From: Clostridiales bacterium | GTDB taxonomy: Bacteria; Bacillota; Clostridia; Christensenellales; Aristaeellaceae | Length of the DNA stretch: 64,000 nucleotides | Assembly (NCBI GenBank): GCA_015056145.1 | Contig: SVGY01000009.1 | Location: 1 to 64,000 of the forward strand | Direction of reading: 5' to 3' | Shown: positions 7,023-15,859 of the stretch, one piece after another | Numbering within the stretch: the first letter of the stretch is position 1 | Layout of the letters: the number at the start of each line of letters is the position of its first letter | Translations under genes and position numbers: made by a program | Notes under the pieces: model-generated | What the model was told of the DNA's origin: nothing | Database searches by the model: none | The model's input: only the letters and a program-made list of their open reading frames with translations

Positions 7023-9413
7023 TCAGGGTTTCCAGGGGGAGATGACCGGCCCCGTTTTTTCCATCCAGATGGAAATATCTCCATTTTCGTCGGTACGGAA
7101 GGCTTTTATGCCCTCATCCTGCAGCCGCTGCATGGTATCCGGCGAAGGAAGCAGCCTGCCAGATGCGCAGGTAACAACAGCCGCCTGTGGCGATGCGGCC
7201 CTGAGGAATTCCGGGCTGGTGCTGTCCCAGCTGCCGTGGTGCGCTACCTTCAGCACATCGCAGGGCTGAACGGCGTACATTTCGTAACGCCCTGTCAGGT
7301 CGGCTGCGTTGAGGATGGTACAGCCGTCCAGATCGATGCTGAGCACCAGCGGCAAGTCGTTGGCGTCCTGGCCGGTGCGCAATTTGTCGCCGTCAGGCCA
7401 GAGCACATCGATGGTCACATCGTCGAATTCCAGCCTGTCGCCCCGGGAAAGCCAGTACACCGGGATGTTTTCCCGCCTGAACAACTCCATTACCGCAAGG
7501 CATTCCTCATCCAGCCGCTGCTGATCTCCACCCCGGGGCAAATATACCTTGCCGATGTGGAAGCCGCTTTCCAGTATAGCGCTGACACCGCCCGCATGGT
7601 CAAGGTGAAGATGGGTCAGAATGAGCGCATCCAGATCGCTGCCGCTGTCCGCCAGGTAATCCATTACCGCCGTGCCGTCTGCGCCCACATCGATGGCAAC
7701 GGTGTGTTTTTCAGTATAGAGCATGGCTGCATCGCCCTGCCCCACAGCCAATTGCACATAACGGTTCTCGGGTTTTGCGGTAACCCAGGATCCGGCAAGA
7801 GCCAGCACTGTCAATAAGGCTGCGGCTGCAAGACGGGGTTTCCAGTGCTTGCGGAACAGCGGCGCAAGACAAAGCGTCACGCCTATGCCGCTCAGCAGCC
7901 ACCAGACGGAAGGCGTGGCCACCCTCAGCGTGGCATAAGGCAGCTTGTTCAGCAAATCCAGCGCTGCCAGAAGCAGTCGGCTCATAAAGGCTGCCACCGC
8001 ACCTACGATGGGCCCAAGGCCGGGAATCCAGCAAGTAAGCAGCGCAATGCCGTACACAGGCAGCATCAGCCCCATATAGGGCACCACCAGCGTATTGACC
8101 ACAATGCCATACACCGGCAGGGAATGATAAAAGAACATCACAGGCAGCAGCGTGCCCAGCTGTGCCGCCAGCGAGATAAGCAAAGCGCTGGTCAGGCTGT
8201 ACAGCATTTTGCAAAAACCATTATACAAAAGCAGCCCCAGCTTGCCCCGGGATGAATATTCTGCGCTCCGGGGCAAAGGCAAACCTGCCCTCAGCCGCCC
8301 AAAGGCAGGCATAAACAGCACAATGCCGCCCACCGCTGCAAAGGAAAGCACAAAACCTACTGAGGTAGACTGTACAGGATCCACAAGGAGCACTGCGATC
8401 AATGCAAAACCATAGGCACTGGCCGAATCCCGCTTCCTGCGTTCCAATATACAGTACTGACCAACAAGCAGCATAAGCGCAGCCCGCAGGCTGGAAGGGC
8501 TGAAACCCGTCAGGCCGCTGTATATGAAAAGGAATACAGCAACGATACCATAGCGCAGCCCTTTGCCTATGGGAATCAGCCTCAGCAGTGCCATCACCAT
8601 GGTGCCAAGCATCGCCACATGCAGGCCGGATACCGCCATCAGATGAGCTACGCCCAGCTTTTTGAAGGCAGCATACTCCTGCTCGCTGACACCTTCCCTT
8701 TCCCCCAGAAGCACGGCGGCAGCCAGCCCGGCCTCTTGCCCCATGGTCTTTTCCATGCCCCGGGTAAAAATGTTTCTCAACCGGCCGGCCCAGTTTTTCC
8801 ATGGTGCCGTTTCCGGGGTATTGAGCACGGTCACTTCCTGGGAAACGGCGATGCCGCAGCACATATCGCTGCGCATGAGCCAACTGCGGAAATCAAACCT
8901 TGGCCCGCCACTTTTTTCACTGGGAATATACAGCCGCCCGGGAAAACTCACCTTGGCGCCGTCATAGAGCTGAGGCATTTCCGTATCACCGAAATATACC
9001 GAGCAATACGCCCTTCCTCTGGCCTTCGTGCCATCCAGGCGCATATCCGCAAGTGTAAAAGTGACCCGGTTGTCCTCCCTTATCCGGGGTTCACCGTACA
9101 CATAACCGGTGATCACCTCATAGTTTCCGGCCTGCGGCGCACGAAAACGCAGATGCGGTGCGGTATAAAGCATCCCCATCACCAAAAAGGCCGGAATCAG
9201 CGCAAGCTCCACCCGCACCCCTTTCAGGGCCAGAAACACAAACAAAACCACCGCTGCCGAAAGGCACAGCCGCAGCCACCAGCCCGTTTCCACAACAAAA
9301 GCCAGTGCACAGCCCGCCCAGAATGCAAGCCCGGCGAAAAACAGAAAAAAGTTTCTGTTGCCCTGAAGCAGGTTTTTCAAAGGCGCAGGTAATTTTGCAA
9401 GCAATTTCTTCAT
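7023..9413 (-). CDS. comEC: ComEC/Rec2-type DNA uptake channel with metallo-beta-lactamase domain
   Basis: A 796-aa polytopic membrane protein that moves single-stranded DNA across the membrane during natural transformation. It contains an N-terminal membrane region and OB-like DUF4131 segment, the Competence domain (AVSGLHVAMLG, then many hydrophobic helices), and a C-terminal metallo-beta-lactamase domain with THLHLDHAGG. I placed the start at the ATG at 9413, which has AAGGA 7 bp upstream. It lies between ispF and holA in one operon. Whether the organism is competent cannot be judged from this window. Confidence 0.92.
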   Translation of the reverse strand: MKKLLAKLPAPLKNLLQGNRNFFLFFAGLAFWAGCALAFVVETGWWLRLCLSAAVVLFVFLALKGVRVELALIPAFLVMGMLYTAPHLRFRAPQAGNYEVITGYVYGEPRIREDNRVTFTLADMRLDGTKARGRAYCSVYFGDTEMPQLYDGAKVSFPGRLYIPSEKSGGPRFDFRSWLMRSDMCCGIAVSQEVTVLNTPETAPWKNWAGRLRNIFTRGMEKTMGQEAGLAAAVLLGEREGVSEQEYAAFKKLGVAHLMAVSGLHVAMLGTMVMALLRLIPIGKGLRYGIVAVFLFIYSGLTGFSPSSLRAALMLLVGQYCILERRKRDSASAYGFALIAVLLVDPVQSTSVGFVLSFAAVGGIVLFMPAFGRLRAGLPLPRSAEYSSRGKLGLLLYNGFCKMLYSLTSALLISLAAQLGTLLPVMFFYHSLPVYGIVVNTLVVPYMGLMLPVYGIALLTCWIPGLGPIVGAVAAFMSRLLLAALDLLNKLPYATLRVATPSVWWLLSGIGVTLCLAPLFRKHWKPRLAAAALLTVLALAGSWVTAKPENRYVQLAVGQGDAAMLYTEKHTVAIDVGADGTAVMDYLADSGSDLDALILTHLHLDHAGGVSAILESGFHIGKVYLPRGGDQQRLDEECLAVMELFRRENIPVYWLSRGDRLEFDDVTIDVLWPDGDKLRTGQDANDLPLVLSIDLDGCTILNAADLTGRYEMYAVQPCDVLKVAHHGSWDSTSPEFLRAASPQAAVVTCASGRLLPSPDTMQRLQDEGIKAFRTDENGDISIWMEKTGPVISPWKP

Positions 9414-9423
9414 TTGGATATCC

Positions 9424-9900
9424 TTACAAGCTTTCAATCAGGCACACCGCATAGGCGGTCATACCCAGTTCTTCCCCTTCGTAGCCAAGGCGTTCGGTAG
9501 TGGTAGCCTTTACGCTCACTCTGCCCACCTCAAGCTCCATGGCCTCTGCCAGCCGTGCCCTCATCTGGTCGATATAAGGCCGCAGCTTGGGCTTCTGAGC
9601 GGCGATGGTGATATCCGTATTCACAGGTTTATATCCCGCCTGCCGGACGGCTTCCATTACCCGCTTCAAAAGCAGGATGGAATCCGCTCCCCGGTACTTT
9701 TCGTCCGTATCAGGAAACAGTTTGCCAATATCCCCCAGCGCCGCAGCCCCAAGAAGAGCGTCCATCAGGGCGTGGGTTGCCACGTCGGCGTCGCTGTGTC
9801 CAAGCAACCCCAAAGTATGGGGCACCTTTACCCCGCACAGGATCAGATCACGGTTTTCCACAAGCCTGTGCACATCCATTCCATAGCCGATGCGGATCAT
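9424..9900 (-). CDS. ispF: 2-C-methyl-D-erythritol 2,4-cyclodiphosphate synthase
   Basis: A 158-aa enzyme of the MEP pathway to isopentenyl diphosphate, converting CDP-ME 2-phosphate to the cyclic diphosphate. The zinc-ligand motif DVH is at residues 9-11, followed by GHSDADVATHA and the family signature VKATTTERLGYEGEELG near the C-terminus. Length matches the family. Its start overlaps ispD by 4 bp, so the two are translationally coupled. Confidence 0.95.
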   Translation of the reverse strand: MIRIGYGMDVHRLVENRDLILCGVKVPHTLGLLGHSDADVATHALMDALLGAAALGDIGKLFPDTDEKYRGADSILLLKRVMEAVRQAGYKPVNTDITIAAQKPKLRPYIDQMRARLAEAMELEVGRVSVKATTTERLGYEGEELGMTAYAVCLIESL

Positions 9901-10598
9901 TCCAGCGCCTCCCTTTCCCTGCGCATGCGCAAAATGGCCTCGCCAAAGGCAAGATCCTCCGGCGTGGTCAGTTTCAGGTTTTCTTTATCTCCCGGGGAAA
10001 GATACACCGGCAAACCGGCAAGCTCCAGCAGAGCCGCATCGTCGGTAGCATCCACGCCTTTTTCGGCAGCCAGCAGATGAGCCTTGCGGATCAGTTCCAC
10101 CTGAAAGGCCTGAGGGGTCTGCATGGCGTAGAGTTCATCCCGGTTGAGGGTTTCTGTTACGATGCCGGATTCGTCCGCCTTCTTGATGGTATCCGTTACT
10201 TTGATGGCCGCTATGCCGCAGCCTTTTTTTTCGGCAGATTCAAGGGCCCGGCGGATGACATCCTCCGTGACCAGCGCCCGTGCACCGTCGTGGATCAGCA
10301 CGATCTCCGTGTCCTCAGGCAAAGCGTCAAGGCCGTTTTTGACCGACCCCTGGCGGGTTGCGCCGCCGGGAACCACTGCCTTGACAAAACGGGTCAGATG
10401 GTACTGGGAAACAAGGGACTGCATCTCGTCCATGTCCTCCTCCCGGCTGACCACCACCGCCCCGGCGCAGAAACCGGTAAAGGGGGCAATGGCCCTGATA
10501 ATGGCCGGAATGCCGTTCAGGGTAAGGAAAATCTTGTTTTCGCTGTAGCCCATGCGCCGCCCGCTGCCCCCGGCAAGAATGACCGCATATGCCTTCAT
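9897..10598 (-). CDS. ispD: 2-C-methyl-D-erythritol 4-phosphate cytidylyltransferase
   Basis: A 233-aa cytidylyltransferase forming CDP-methylerythritol from MEP and CTP. The nucleotide-binding start AVILAGGSGRRMGYSENKIFL is typical, followed by IHDGARALVTEDVI, AIKVTDTIKKAD and QTPQAFQ. It precedes ispF with a 4-bp overlap. The upstream S4 gene stop overlaps this start codon (TAATG), so all three are coupled. The MEP pathway is the likely isoprenoid source here. Confidence 0.95.
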   Translation of the reverse strand: MKAYAVILAGGSGRRMGYSENKIFLTLNGIPAIIRAIAPFTGFCAGAVVVSREEDMDEMQSLVSQYHLTRFVKAVVPGGATRQGSVKNGLDALPEDTEIVLIHDGARALVTEDVIRRALESAEKKGCGIAAIKVTDTIKKADESGIVTETLNRDELYAMQTPQAFQVELIRKAHLLAAEKGVDATDDAALLELAGLPVYLSPGDKENLKLTTPEDLAFGEAILRMRREREALE

Positions 10599-10876
10599 TA
10601 CTCTTCGCTCCGTTCCGCCTTGGTCTGGGCGTCCTCTTCCAGCACCCGGTACATATCCTGGGCCTGTTCCTTGCGCACCGTTTCCTTCACGGAAACGATC
10701 TCATACCGACCCACCCGGTTGCCGAAGCGAATCTCCAGAATATCGCCTTCCTTCACATCAGCGGCAGGCTTTGCCACCTTACCGTTGAGGCTCACACGGC
10801 CGCCGGCACAGGCTTCGTTGGCCACAGTGCGGCGCTTGATAATGCGGGACACCTTCAGAAATTTGTCCAGTCTCAT
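10598..10876 (-). CDS. rqcP: S4-domain RNA-binding protein, RqcP/YabO-like
   Basis: A 92-aa protein with an S4 RNA-binding fold (MRLDKFLKVSRIIKRRTVANEAC, then GRVSLNGKVAKPAADVKEGD). The length and sequence match the YabO/RqcP family, which stabilises tRNA on obstructed 50S subunits during ribosome-associated quality control; HslR heat-shock proteins are the close alternative. I chose the ATG at 10876 because a GGAGG box lies 8 nt upstream. An acidic tail follows the S4 domain. It is the first gene of the ispD-ispF-comEC-holA operon. Confidence 0.8.
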   Translation of the reverse strand: MRLDKFLKVSRIIKRRTVANEACAGGRVSLNGKVAKPAADVKEGDILEIRFGNRVGRYEIVSVKETVRKEQAQDMYRVLEEDAQTKAERSEE

Positions 10877-10929
10877 GCTGATAAATCCTCCTTCAAAAGG
10901 AATGAGCAAATCATATTTCTCCATAATAT

Positions 10930-10958
10930 ATTTTACTAAATCGGGGTGCGCATGACAA
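10930..10958 (-). promoter_or_regulatory. Promoter of the rqcP-ispD-ispF-comEC-holA operon
   Basis: Minus-strand TTGTCA (10958-10953) and TAAAAT (10935-10930) are separated by 17 bp, with a leader of about 45 nt before the first start codon. Confidence 0.65.
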
Positions 10959-10970
10959 TAGTTTTACTGT

Positions 10971-11010
10971 TTGAAAAGAAAAATCCGTTATCCCTGTTGG
11001 AAAACGGATT
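10971..11010 (-). terminator. Intrinsic terminator after the gene at 11028-11462
   Basis: On the minus strand AATCCGTT (11010-11003) pairs with AACGGATT (10989-10982), followed by a run reading TTTCTTTT. The stem is 8 bp. Confidence 0.7.
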
Positions 11011-11027
11011 CTTTAAGCATCATGTGT

Positions 11028-11462
11028 TTATTTGTTTGGATTAAAGGTATACCAACGTGGGGTTTTCACCTCAAACTCAATTCCGTCCTCAAAAACATAC
11101 GAAATCACGGCAAGTTTGGCCAATGTCAAGTCTTTTCCCCGATAAGGCTTGCTATAAAACCAAATAGGCCATTTGATTCTGCCGGAGTCATCGTCAGGCC
11201 AAATGGTTCCGGCATAATAAATTTCATGACCAAAAACCTGATCCTTTCCGGCATACAGTTCCAGCTGCAGGTTCACTCTCTTTATGCTTTTTTCGGGATG
11301 ATTATTCACCAAAGTACTATGCACAGTAACACATTTATCTTCGTATGTAACAATTTTCACTTTGTTAAGATCAACATCACAATGACTTGGTATATTTGCT
11401 ATCAAATAGATTCCGATCACTCCGGCAAGAATAAGCAAAAACCAGATAAACCCTTTTTTCAT
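11028..11462 (-). CDS. Unknown membrane-anchored extracytoplasmic protein
   Basis: A 144-aa protein beginning MKKGFIWFLLILAGVIGIYL, a single membrane anchor or uncleaved signal with no lipobox Cys. The remainder looks like a beta-sandwich of about 120 residues with many aromatic residues, in the style of FxLYD or DUF4352-like domains, but I do not recognise a family with confidence. I used the ATG at 11462; the Shine-Dalgarno sequence is weak (GGGAAAAGAG). The gene is monocistronic with its own terminator and is AT-richer than its neighbours, which may mean recent acquisition. Confidence 0.6.
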   Translation of the reverse strand: MKKGFIWFLLILAGVIGIYLIANIPSHCDVDLNKVKIVTYEDKCVTVHSTLVNNHPEKSIKRVNLQLELYAGKDQVFGHEIYYAGTIWPDDDSGRIKWPIWFYSKPYRGKDLTLAKLAVISYVFEDGIEFEVKTPRWYTFNPNK

Positions 11463-11542
11463 AGAAATCAACTCTTTTCCCTTGGTTGATTTTGTGTAAA
11501 TTCGTTTGTTTCGTTCGCAGACAATCCAGCTTTACAAACAAA

Positions 11543-11827
11543 TCATTTTCCATCCTTGGCGCTTCGATACTCCGCAGCCCAGTCCTGGCACTGCTCGATG
11601 CGGGTACCTTCGCTGCCGGTGAGGGGATCGTAGGCAAACTCATGCAGCTCCTTGCAGGGAAACTTGGGGCAGAGGCCGCAGTTTTCCTTGTGCTGACGCT
11701 CGCAGCAGTTTTTGATGGGGCAGCTTTTTCCCCAGTAGGGTTTTTTGATATTCAGGCATCCGGGGCATTTCATAATCTCTTTATACTTGCATTCGCTGCA
11801 TTTCATTCCGCAACGGGTCTCGATCAT
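11543..11827 (-). CDS. DUF3795-type cysteine-rich small protein
   Basis: A 94-aa protein with ten cysteines in patterns such as CGMKCSECKY, CPGCLNIKKPYWGKSCPIKNCC and CGLCPKFPC, the layout of DUF3795 proteins common in anaerobes. Metal binding (zinc or Fe-S) is likely; no enzymatic role is established. The ATG at 11827 has GGGAGGA upstream and a perfect extended -10 promoter. It is transcribed away from exonuclease III. Confidence 0.8.
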   Translation of the reverse strand: MIETRCGMKCSECKYKEIMKCPGCLNIKKPYWGKSCPIKNCCERQHKENCGLCPKFPCKELHEFAYDPLTGSEGTRIEQCQDWAAEYRSAKDGK

Positions 11828-11858
11828 ACTGATTGTCCTCCCAAAAAAAGTTACGTCC

Positions 11859-11867
11859 ATTATACCA
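11859..11867 (-). promoter_or_regulatory. Extended -10 promoter of the DUF3795 gene
   Basis: Minus-strand TGGTATAAT (11867-11859) has a perfect -10 and the TG extension; no clear -35 is present. It lies about 30 bp before the start codon. Confidence 0.6.
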
Positions 11868-11933
11868 TATTCCTGCATCCAGGGTACAGGGGCACAGGGA
11901 CATTTTTTGCGCTTTCACTCCACGCCCTTCCCC

Positions 11934-11963
11934 TTGCCCGGAAACAAGCAGCTGTGATACAAT
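11934..11963 (+). promoter_or_regulatory. Promoter of the exonuclease III operon
   Basis: TTGCCC (11934-11939), an 18-bp spacer and TACAAT (11958-11963) lie 49 bp upstream of the start codon. Confidence 0.65.
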
Positions 11964-12012
11964 GCGCATGAGCACTTTATCCCCTTTTAACCGCAGGGAA
12001 AGGAAGAACAAA

Positions 12013-12777
12013 ATGAAACTGATCTCATGGAACGTAAACGGCCTCAGAGCCTGCCTCGGCAAGGGCTTTATGGAATATTTCCTGAAAAGCGGCGCAGACG
12101 CCTTCTGCCTGCAGGAGACCAAAATGGTTCAGGGGCAAGCAGAATTTGACCCGGAAGGTTATCTGCAATACTGGAACAGCGCCGAAAAAAAGGGTTATTC
12201 CGGCACCGCCGTTTTTACCCGCAGGGAGCCTCTCAACGTGACCTACGGCATCGGCGTGGAAGAACACGACCATGAAGGACGGGTTATCACGCTGGAATAT
12301 CCTGGTTTTTTCCTGGTAACGGTATATACGCCAAACAGCCAGCGGGAGCTTGCACGGCTCAGTTACCGCATGACCTGGGAGGATGCCTTTGCAGACTACC
12401 TTTGCGAACTTGACAAAAAGAAACCCGTGGTGGTCTGCGGCGACATGAACGTGGCCCACCAGGAAATCGACCTGAAAAACCCGAAGACCAACACCCGCAA
12501 CGCCGGTTTTACCCAGGAAGAACGGGACAAGCTGACGGCCCTGCTCAGCCGGGGTTTTGTGGACACCTTCCGGTTGCTTCACCCCGACGAAAAGGATCGC
12601 TACAGCTGGTGGAGCTACATGATGAAGGCCCGGGAGCGAAACATCGGTTGGCGCATTGACTATTTTCTGGTGAGCAAGCGCATTTCGGACAATGTAACCG
12701 TGGCCGATATCGAGGACCAGATCATGGGCAGCGACCATTGCCCGGTAATACTTGAACTGAAAGGACTGGACGAATAA
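12013..12777 (+). CDS. xth: Exodeoxyribonuclease III (AP endonuclease)
   Basis: A 254-aa base-excision-repair enzyme of the ExoA/XthA class, which incises abasic sites. Signature stretches are visible: MKLISWNVNGLRACLGKGF at the start, LQETKMVQGQ with the metal-binding Glu, VVVCGDMNVAH, and the C-terminal WRIDYFLVS and GSDHCPVIL. Length fits the family. The start is the ATG after AAAGGAAG. It overlaps the following phosphoesterase by 1 bp (TAATG), so the two are coupled. Confidence 0.95.
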   Translation: MKLISWNVNGLRACLGKGFMEYFLKSGADAFCLQETKMVQGQAEFDPEGYLQYWNSAEKKGYSGTAVFTRREPLNVTYGIGVEEHDHEGRVITLEYPGFFLVTVYTPNSQRELARLSYRMTWEDAFADYLCELDKKKPVVVCGDMNVAHQEIDLKNPKTNTRNAGFTQEERDKLTALLSRGFVDTFRLLHPDEKDRYSWWSYMMKARERNIGWRIDYFLVSKRISDNVTVADIEDQIMGSDHCPVILELKGLDE

Positions 12778-13325
12778 TGAAGATCCTCTTTGCATCGGAT
12801 ATCCATGGCTCTGCCTACGCCTGCCGCAAGGTGCTGGAACGCCTCGAGGCTGAAAAGGCCGACCGCTTCTTTCTCCTTGGCGACCTGCTCTATCACGGCC
12901 CCCGCAACCCGCTGCCTCAGGAGCACAACCCCCAGGAGGTGGCCCGCATGCTGAACCAGTGCAACCCTGCGCCCTTATGCGTAAGAGGCAATTGCGATGC
13001 GGAGATCGATCAGATGCTGCTCTCCTTCCCCATGATGGCAGACTATGCACTGCTCCCTCTGGAGGATGGTCGCTGCGCCTTTGTGACCCACGGTCATCTC
13101 TTCTCCACGGACAATCCCCCGCCCCACCAGCCCGGCGATGTGCTCATCAACGGCCATTTCCATGTATATTGCGGTAAGGCCGTGGAGGATTTCCACTATG
13201 TCAACCCCGGCTCCGCCGCCCTTCCCAAGGAAAACCAGGAAAAATCCTACATGGTATACGAAAGCGGCGTTTTCACCATCAAGGCCCTGGAGGACGGCCG
13301 GGAACTGATGAGCTACCGCCTGTGA
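12777..13325 (+). CDS. YfcE/MJ0936-type metallophosphoesterase
   Basis: A 182-aa calcineurin-like phosphodiesterase. Metal-ligand motifs appear in order: ASDIHGS (D-x-H), LGDLLYHGPRN (GD), VRGNCDAE (GN), THGHLFS and INGHFHV (GH-x-H). This corresponds to the YfcE family of manganese-dependent phosphodiesterases with unknown natural substrate. The start codon overlaps the exonuclease III stop, so both are expressed together. Confidence 0.9.
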   Translation: MKILFASDIHGSAYACRKVLERLEAEKADRFFLLGDLLYHGPRNPLPQEHNPQEVARMLNQCNPAPLCVRGNCDAEIDQMLLSFPMMADYALLPLEDGRCAFVTHGHLFSTDNPPPHQPGDVLINGHFHVYCGKAVEDFHYVNPGSAALPKENQEKSYMVYESGVFTIKALEDGRELMSYRL

Positions 13326-13363
13326 GCAAATTTGAAAAAGCCGTAAATTGCCGTCTTTTTTCC

Positions 13364-13392
13364 TTGCTCTTGCTGCAAGGATGGGGTACAAT
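13364..13392 (+). promoter_or_regulatory. Promoter of the PPIC lipoprotein gene
   Basis: TTGCTC (13364-13369), a 17-bp spacer and TACAAT (13387-13392) lie 41 bp before the ATG. Confidence 0.7.
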
Positions 13393-13433
13393 GTTTTTTA
13401 TCCCCGTAATTTTTCAGGATTGGAGAGATTCCC

Positions 13434-14678
13434 ATGCGGAAACGTATTCTTCTTGTTGTTGCGCTGATTATGACCTTGCTCCTGACCAGCGGCTGCAAGC
13501 TCATCGAGCGTGATATGAACGTGGTCAATGGCCGGGTCGTTCTTTCCTATGGTGATGTAAGCTACACCCGCGGCCAGATCGATGCTCTGACCGAAGAACA
13601 GCTGGATTTGATGGAAATGAACTACGCCACCTACGGCATGAGCTACGACCGCACCGATAAGGCCAATATCGAAGAGGCCCGGGAAATGGTCATTTCCGAC
13701 CTGACCCGGGAAATGGTCGTAAACGCAAAAGCAGCCGAACTGGGCTGCGCCCTTACCGAGGAGGAACTCAGCGCCATCCGCACCGAAGCAGAAACCACTT
13801 TCCAGGAAAACCTGGATTTCTTCCGCACCACCCTCTTTGGTGATGAAGAAGTAAGCGATGATGTGGTGGTAGCGGAAATGGCCGCCTACGGTTATCCTGC
13901 CTCCGTGGATGATACCGTCGCCATGCTCATCCCCCAGAAGCAGGAAGAAAAGCTGATGGCTCAGGTGACCGGCGACATCACCGTGACCGACGAGGATCTT
14001 CAGGCTGTGTATGACTCCAACGTGGCCATGCAGCAGGAGGATTACGAAGCCTACCCCGCCATGTTCGAGAGCGCAGTTCTTTACGACAGCCCCATCTACT
14101 ACACCCCCGAGGGCTTCCGCTATGTGAAGCACATCTATATCCCCTTTGTGCAGGAAGATGCCGATGCCATCGCCGAGGTAACTGCCCAGATCGAAGCCGC
14201 CGACGAAGGTGCCGACGTTACCGCCCTGGGCGACCAGGTAGATACCCTCCGCATCGCCGCTGTTGCCAACATCCAGACCACTCTGGACGAAATCCAGACC
14301 AAACTGGATGCGGGCGAGGACTTCGACAGCCTCATCGCCCAGTACAGCCAGGATGAGACTGCTCAGGAAGAGCCTGTAAAATCCACGGGCATCCTGATGT
14401 ATGAAGCCAGCCTTACCTCCTGGGGCACTTCGTTCCGTGATTCCGCCATGGAACTGGCTGCCGTGGGCGACATTTCTCTCCCCGTTGTGACGGATACCGG
14501 CGTTCATTTCATCCTCTTTGCAAGCGAGCTGACCCCAGGTGCCGTTCCCTTTGAGGATGTACGGGAAACCCTCGAGGCCGAAACCCTCTACAACAAGCAG
14601 AATCAGGCCTATGAGGTTCAGGTTTACCAGTGGATGGAAGAAGCCGATGTAACGGTAAACCGCAACGCCCTGAAGTAA
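13434..14678 (+). CDS. PrsA/SurA-like peptidyl-prolyl isomerase lipoprotein
   Basis: A 414-aa foldase predicted on the outer face of the membrane. The signal peptide ends in a lipobox (LTSGC, Cys21). A SurA/PrsA-like helical N-terminal region follows (DVSYTRGQIDALTEEQ), with a parvulin-type PPIC domain in the C-terminal half (VKHIYIPF, GEDFDSLIAQYSQDE, TDTGVHFILFASE). About 45 helical residues (roughly 243-287) appear inserted in the parvulin region, which may reduce isomerase activity. It is monocistronic, with a promoter upstream and a strong terminator downstream. Confidence 0.85.
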   Translation: MRKRILLVVALIMTLLLTSGCKLIERDMNVVNGRVVLSYGDVSYTRGQIDALTEEQLDLMEMNYATYGMSYDRTDKANIEEAREMVISDLTREMVVNAKAAELGCALTEEELSAIRTEAETTFQENLDFFRTTLFGDEEVSDDVVVAEMAAYGYPASVDDTVAMLIPQKQEEKLMAQVTGDITVTDEDLQAVYDSNVAMQQEDYEAYPAMFESAVLYDSPIYYTPEGFRYVKHIYIPFVQEDADAIAEVTAQIEAADEGADVTALGDQVDTLRIAAVANIQTTLDEIQTKLDAGEDFDSLIAQYSQDETAQEEPVKSTGILMYEASLTSWGTSFRDSAMELAAVGDISLPVVTDTGVHFILFASELTPGAVPFEDVRETLEAETLYNKQNQAYEVQVYQWMEEADVTVNRNALK

Positions 14679-14705
14679 CCACCATTTTGCAGGCGCAATC
14701 CTTCC

Positions 14706-14733
14706 CCCCTCCGGCAAAACCGGAGGGGTTTTT
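14706..14733 (+). terminator. Strong intrinsic terminator after the PPIC gene
   Basis: CCCCTCCGG (14706-14714) pairs with CCGGAGGGG (14720-14728) around a CAAAA loop, followed by TTTTT. Confidence 0.92.
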
Positions 14734-14761
14734 CATTGGTTTTCCAGAGGGCTTTCCTTCA

Positions 14762-14790
14762 TTGACAGCCCGGGGAAAAAACGGTATGAT
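14762..14790 (+). promoter_or_regulatory. Promoter of the zinc-ribbon/M1/GtrA operon
   Basis: Perfect TTGACA (14762-14767), a 17-bp spacer and TATGAT (14785-14790). The 5' leader would be about 130 nt, unusually long for this window. Confidence 0.85.
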
Positions 14791-14864
14791 GGTAGATGGT
14801 ATTTTATGCTCATTTTCCACACCGACGGAAACGCATCGCCGCTTCCGAAAGTGTCCATCCTATT

Positions 14865-14884
14865 CCTGGAGGGATTTCTCCAGG
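14865..14884 (+). other. Leader hairpin upstream of the zinc-ribbon gene
   Basis: CCTGGAG (14865-14871) pairs with CTCCAGG (14878-14884) over a 6-nt loop, within the long leader and 32 nt before the AGGAGG. No T-run follows, so it is not a terminator. Confidence 0.45.
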
Positions 14885-14926
14885 CAGCCCTGCTTCCCAA
14901 AAGAACGCACTGTACAGGAGGATTTC

Positions 14927-15859
14927 ATGAACTGCCCCAATTGCGGAAACGCCATACAGAACGGTGCCGCCTTCTGCCCCATCTGCAACGCCCCCCTGGT
15001 TCAAGGCTATTCACAGCAATCCTACGGCTACCAGCAACCCGGCATGCAAGCTCCGGGCTATGCCAATAACGGATATCCTCAGCAGTACGCCCAGAGCGCT
15101 TATCCCACAGCATACCAGCAGCCCCGCTCCTACGGCGACAATCAGCGGGATCCCCTTATCAGCACCATCAGCGAGCTGCCCCGGGAATTCCTGCGCAGCT
15201 TCCGTTCCCCCACGGATGTGCTGGTAAGCCTGGTTGAAAAAAACGATACCATCTCCGCAGCCATTGTGGGTGGCGTGGTTCTTTTGCTCACCTTCTTTGC
15301 AGGCATGGCCGTGAGCAACGGCATGGTTAAAATGCTGGCAGAATTCTTTGCCCAGGTCAGCGGCATTTCCCTTTCCGGTGTTGCCGGCTCCACGGCTCAG
15401 GGCGTAAATCTGATTACTGAGCGGGTTTCCGCCTCCATCGGCGGCATTGCGGTTTTGTGCCAGTTGCTGTGCATGCTTATTCCCGCTGTGGTTTTCTTTG
15501 TCTATCTTAACCTTCTGTGCAAAAACCCCTTCTCCTGGTCCGTTTTGCTGGGGCTTATCACCGTTTCTTCCTTCCCCACGGCGGCAGCTGCCGTACTGTG
15601 CATGCTTGCCAGCTTTCTTTCCCCGTGGATCGCACTGGTTGTCGTGGTTCTCTCCACAGCCTTCAGCTACATGCAGCTGGGTCATATGCTCAGTTACATC
15701 ACCGGTTTTTCAGAGGAGCAGATGTTTGTGCCCAAGTCTGTGTGCATTCTGGTTGCCCTGCTGCTTTCCCTCATCGTGGTCTTTGCAGTGGGCGGCGGTC
15801 TGCTTGGCGGCGTAATCAACCACGTCCTGCGCATGTTCTCCACCGGTTCGCTGATATGA
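14927..15859 (+). CDS. Zinc-ribbon protein with Yip1-like membrane domain
   Basis: A 310-aa protein that begins with a short zinc ribbon (CPNCGNAIQNGAAFCPICNAPL), continues with a Gln/Tyr/Pro-rich linker (about 25-75, many YQQPG-like repeats) and ends in five or so hydrophobic segments resembling the Yip1/DUF1282 superfamily. Its role is unknown; such proteins are often in envelope operons. The ATG follows AGGAGG (14916-14921). It overlaps the downstream peptidase by 4 bp (ATGA). Confidence 0.75.
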   Translation: MNCPNCGNAIQNGAAFCPICNAPLVQGYSQQSYGYQQPGMQAPGYANNGYPQQYAQSAYPTAYQQPRSYGDNQRDPLISTISELPREFLRSFRSPTDVLVSLVEKNDTISAAIVGGVVLLLTFFAGMAVSNGMVKMLAEFFAQVSGISLSGVAGSTAQGVNLITERVSASIGGIAVLCQLLCMLIPAVVFFVYLNLLCKNPFSWSVLLGLITVSSFPTAAAAVLCMLASFLSPWIALVVVVLSTAFSYMQLGHMLSYITGFSEEQMFVPKSVCILVALLLSLIVVFAVGGGLLGGVINHVLRMFSTGSLI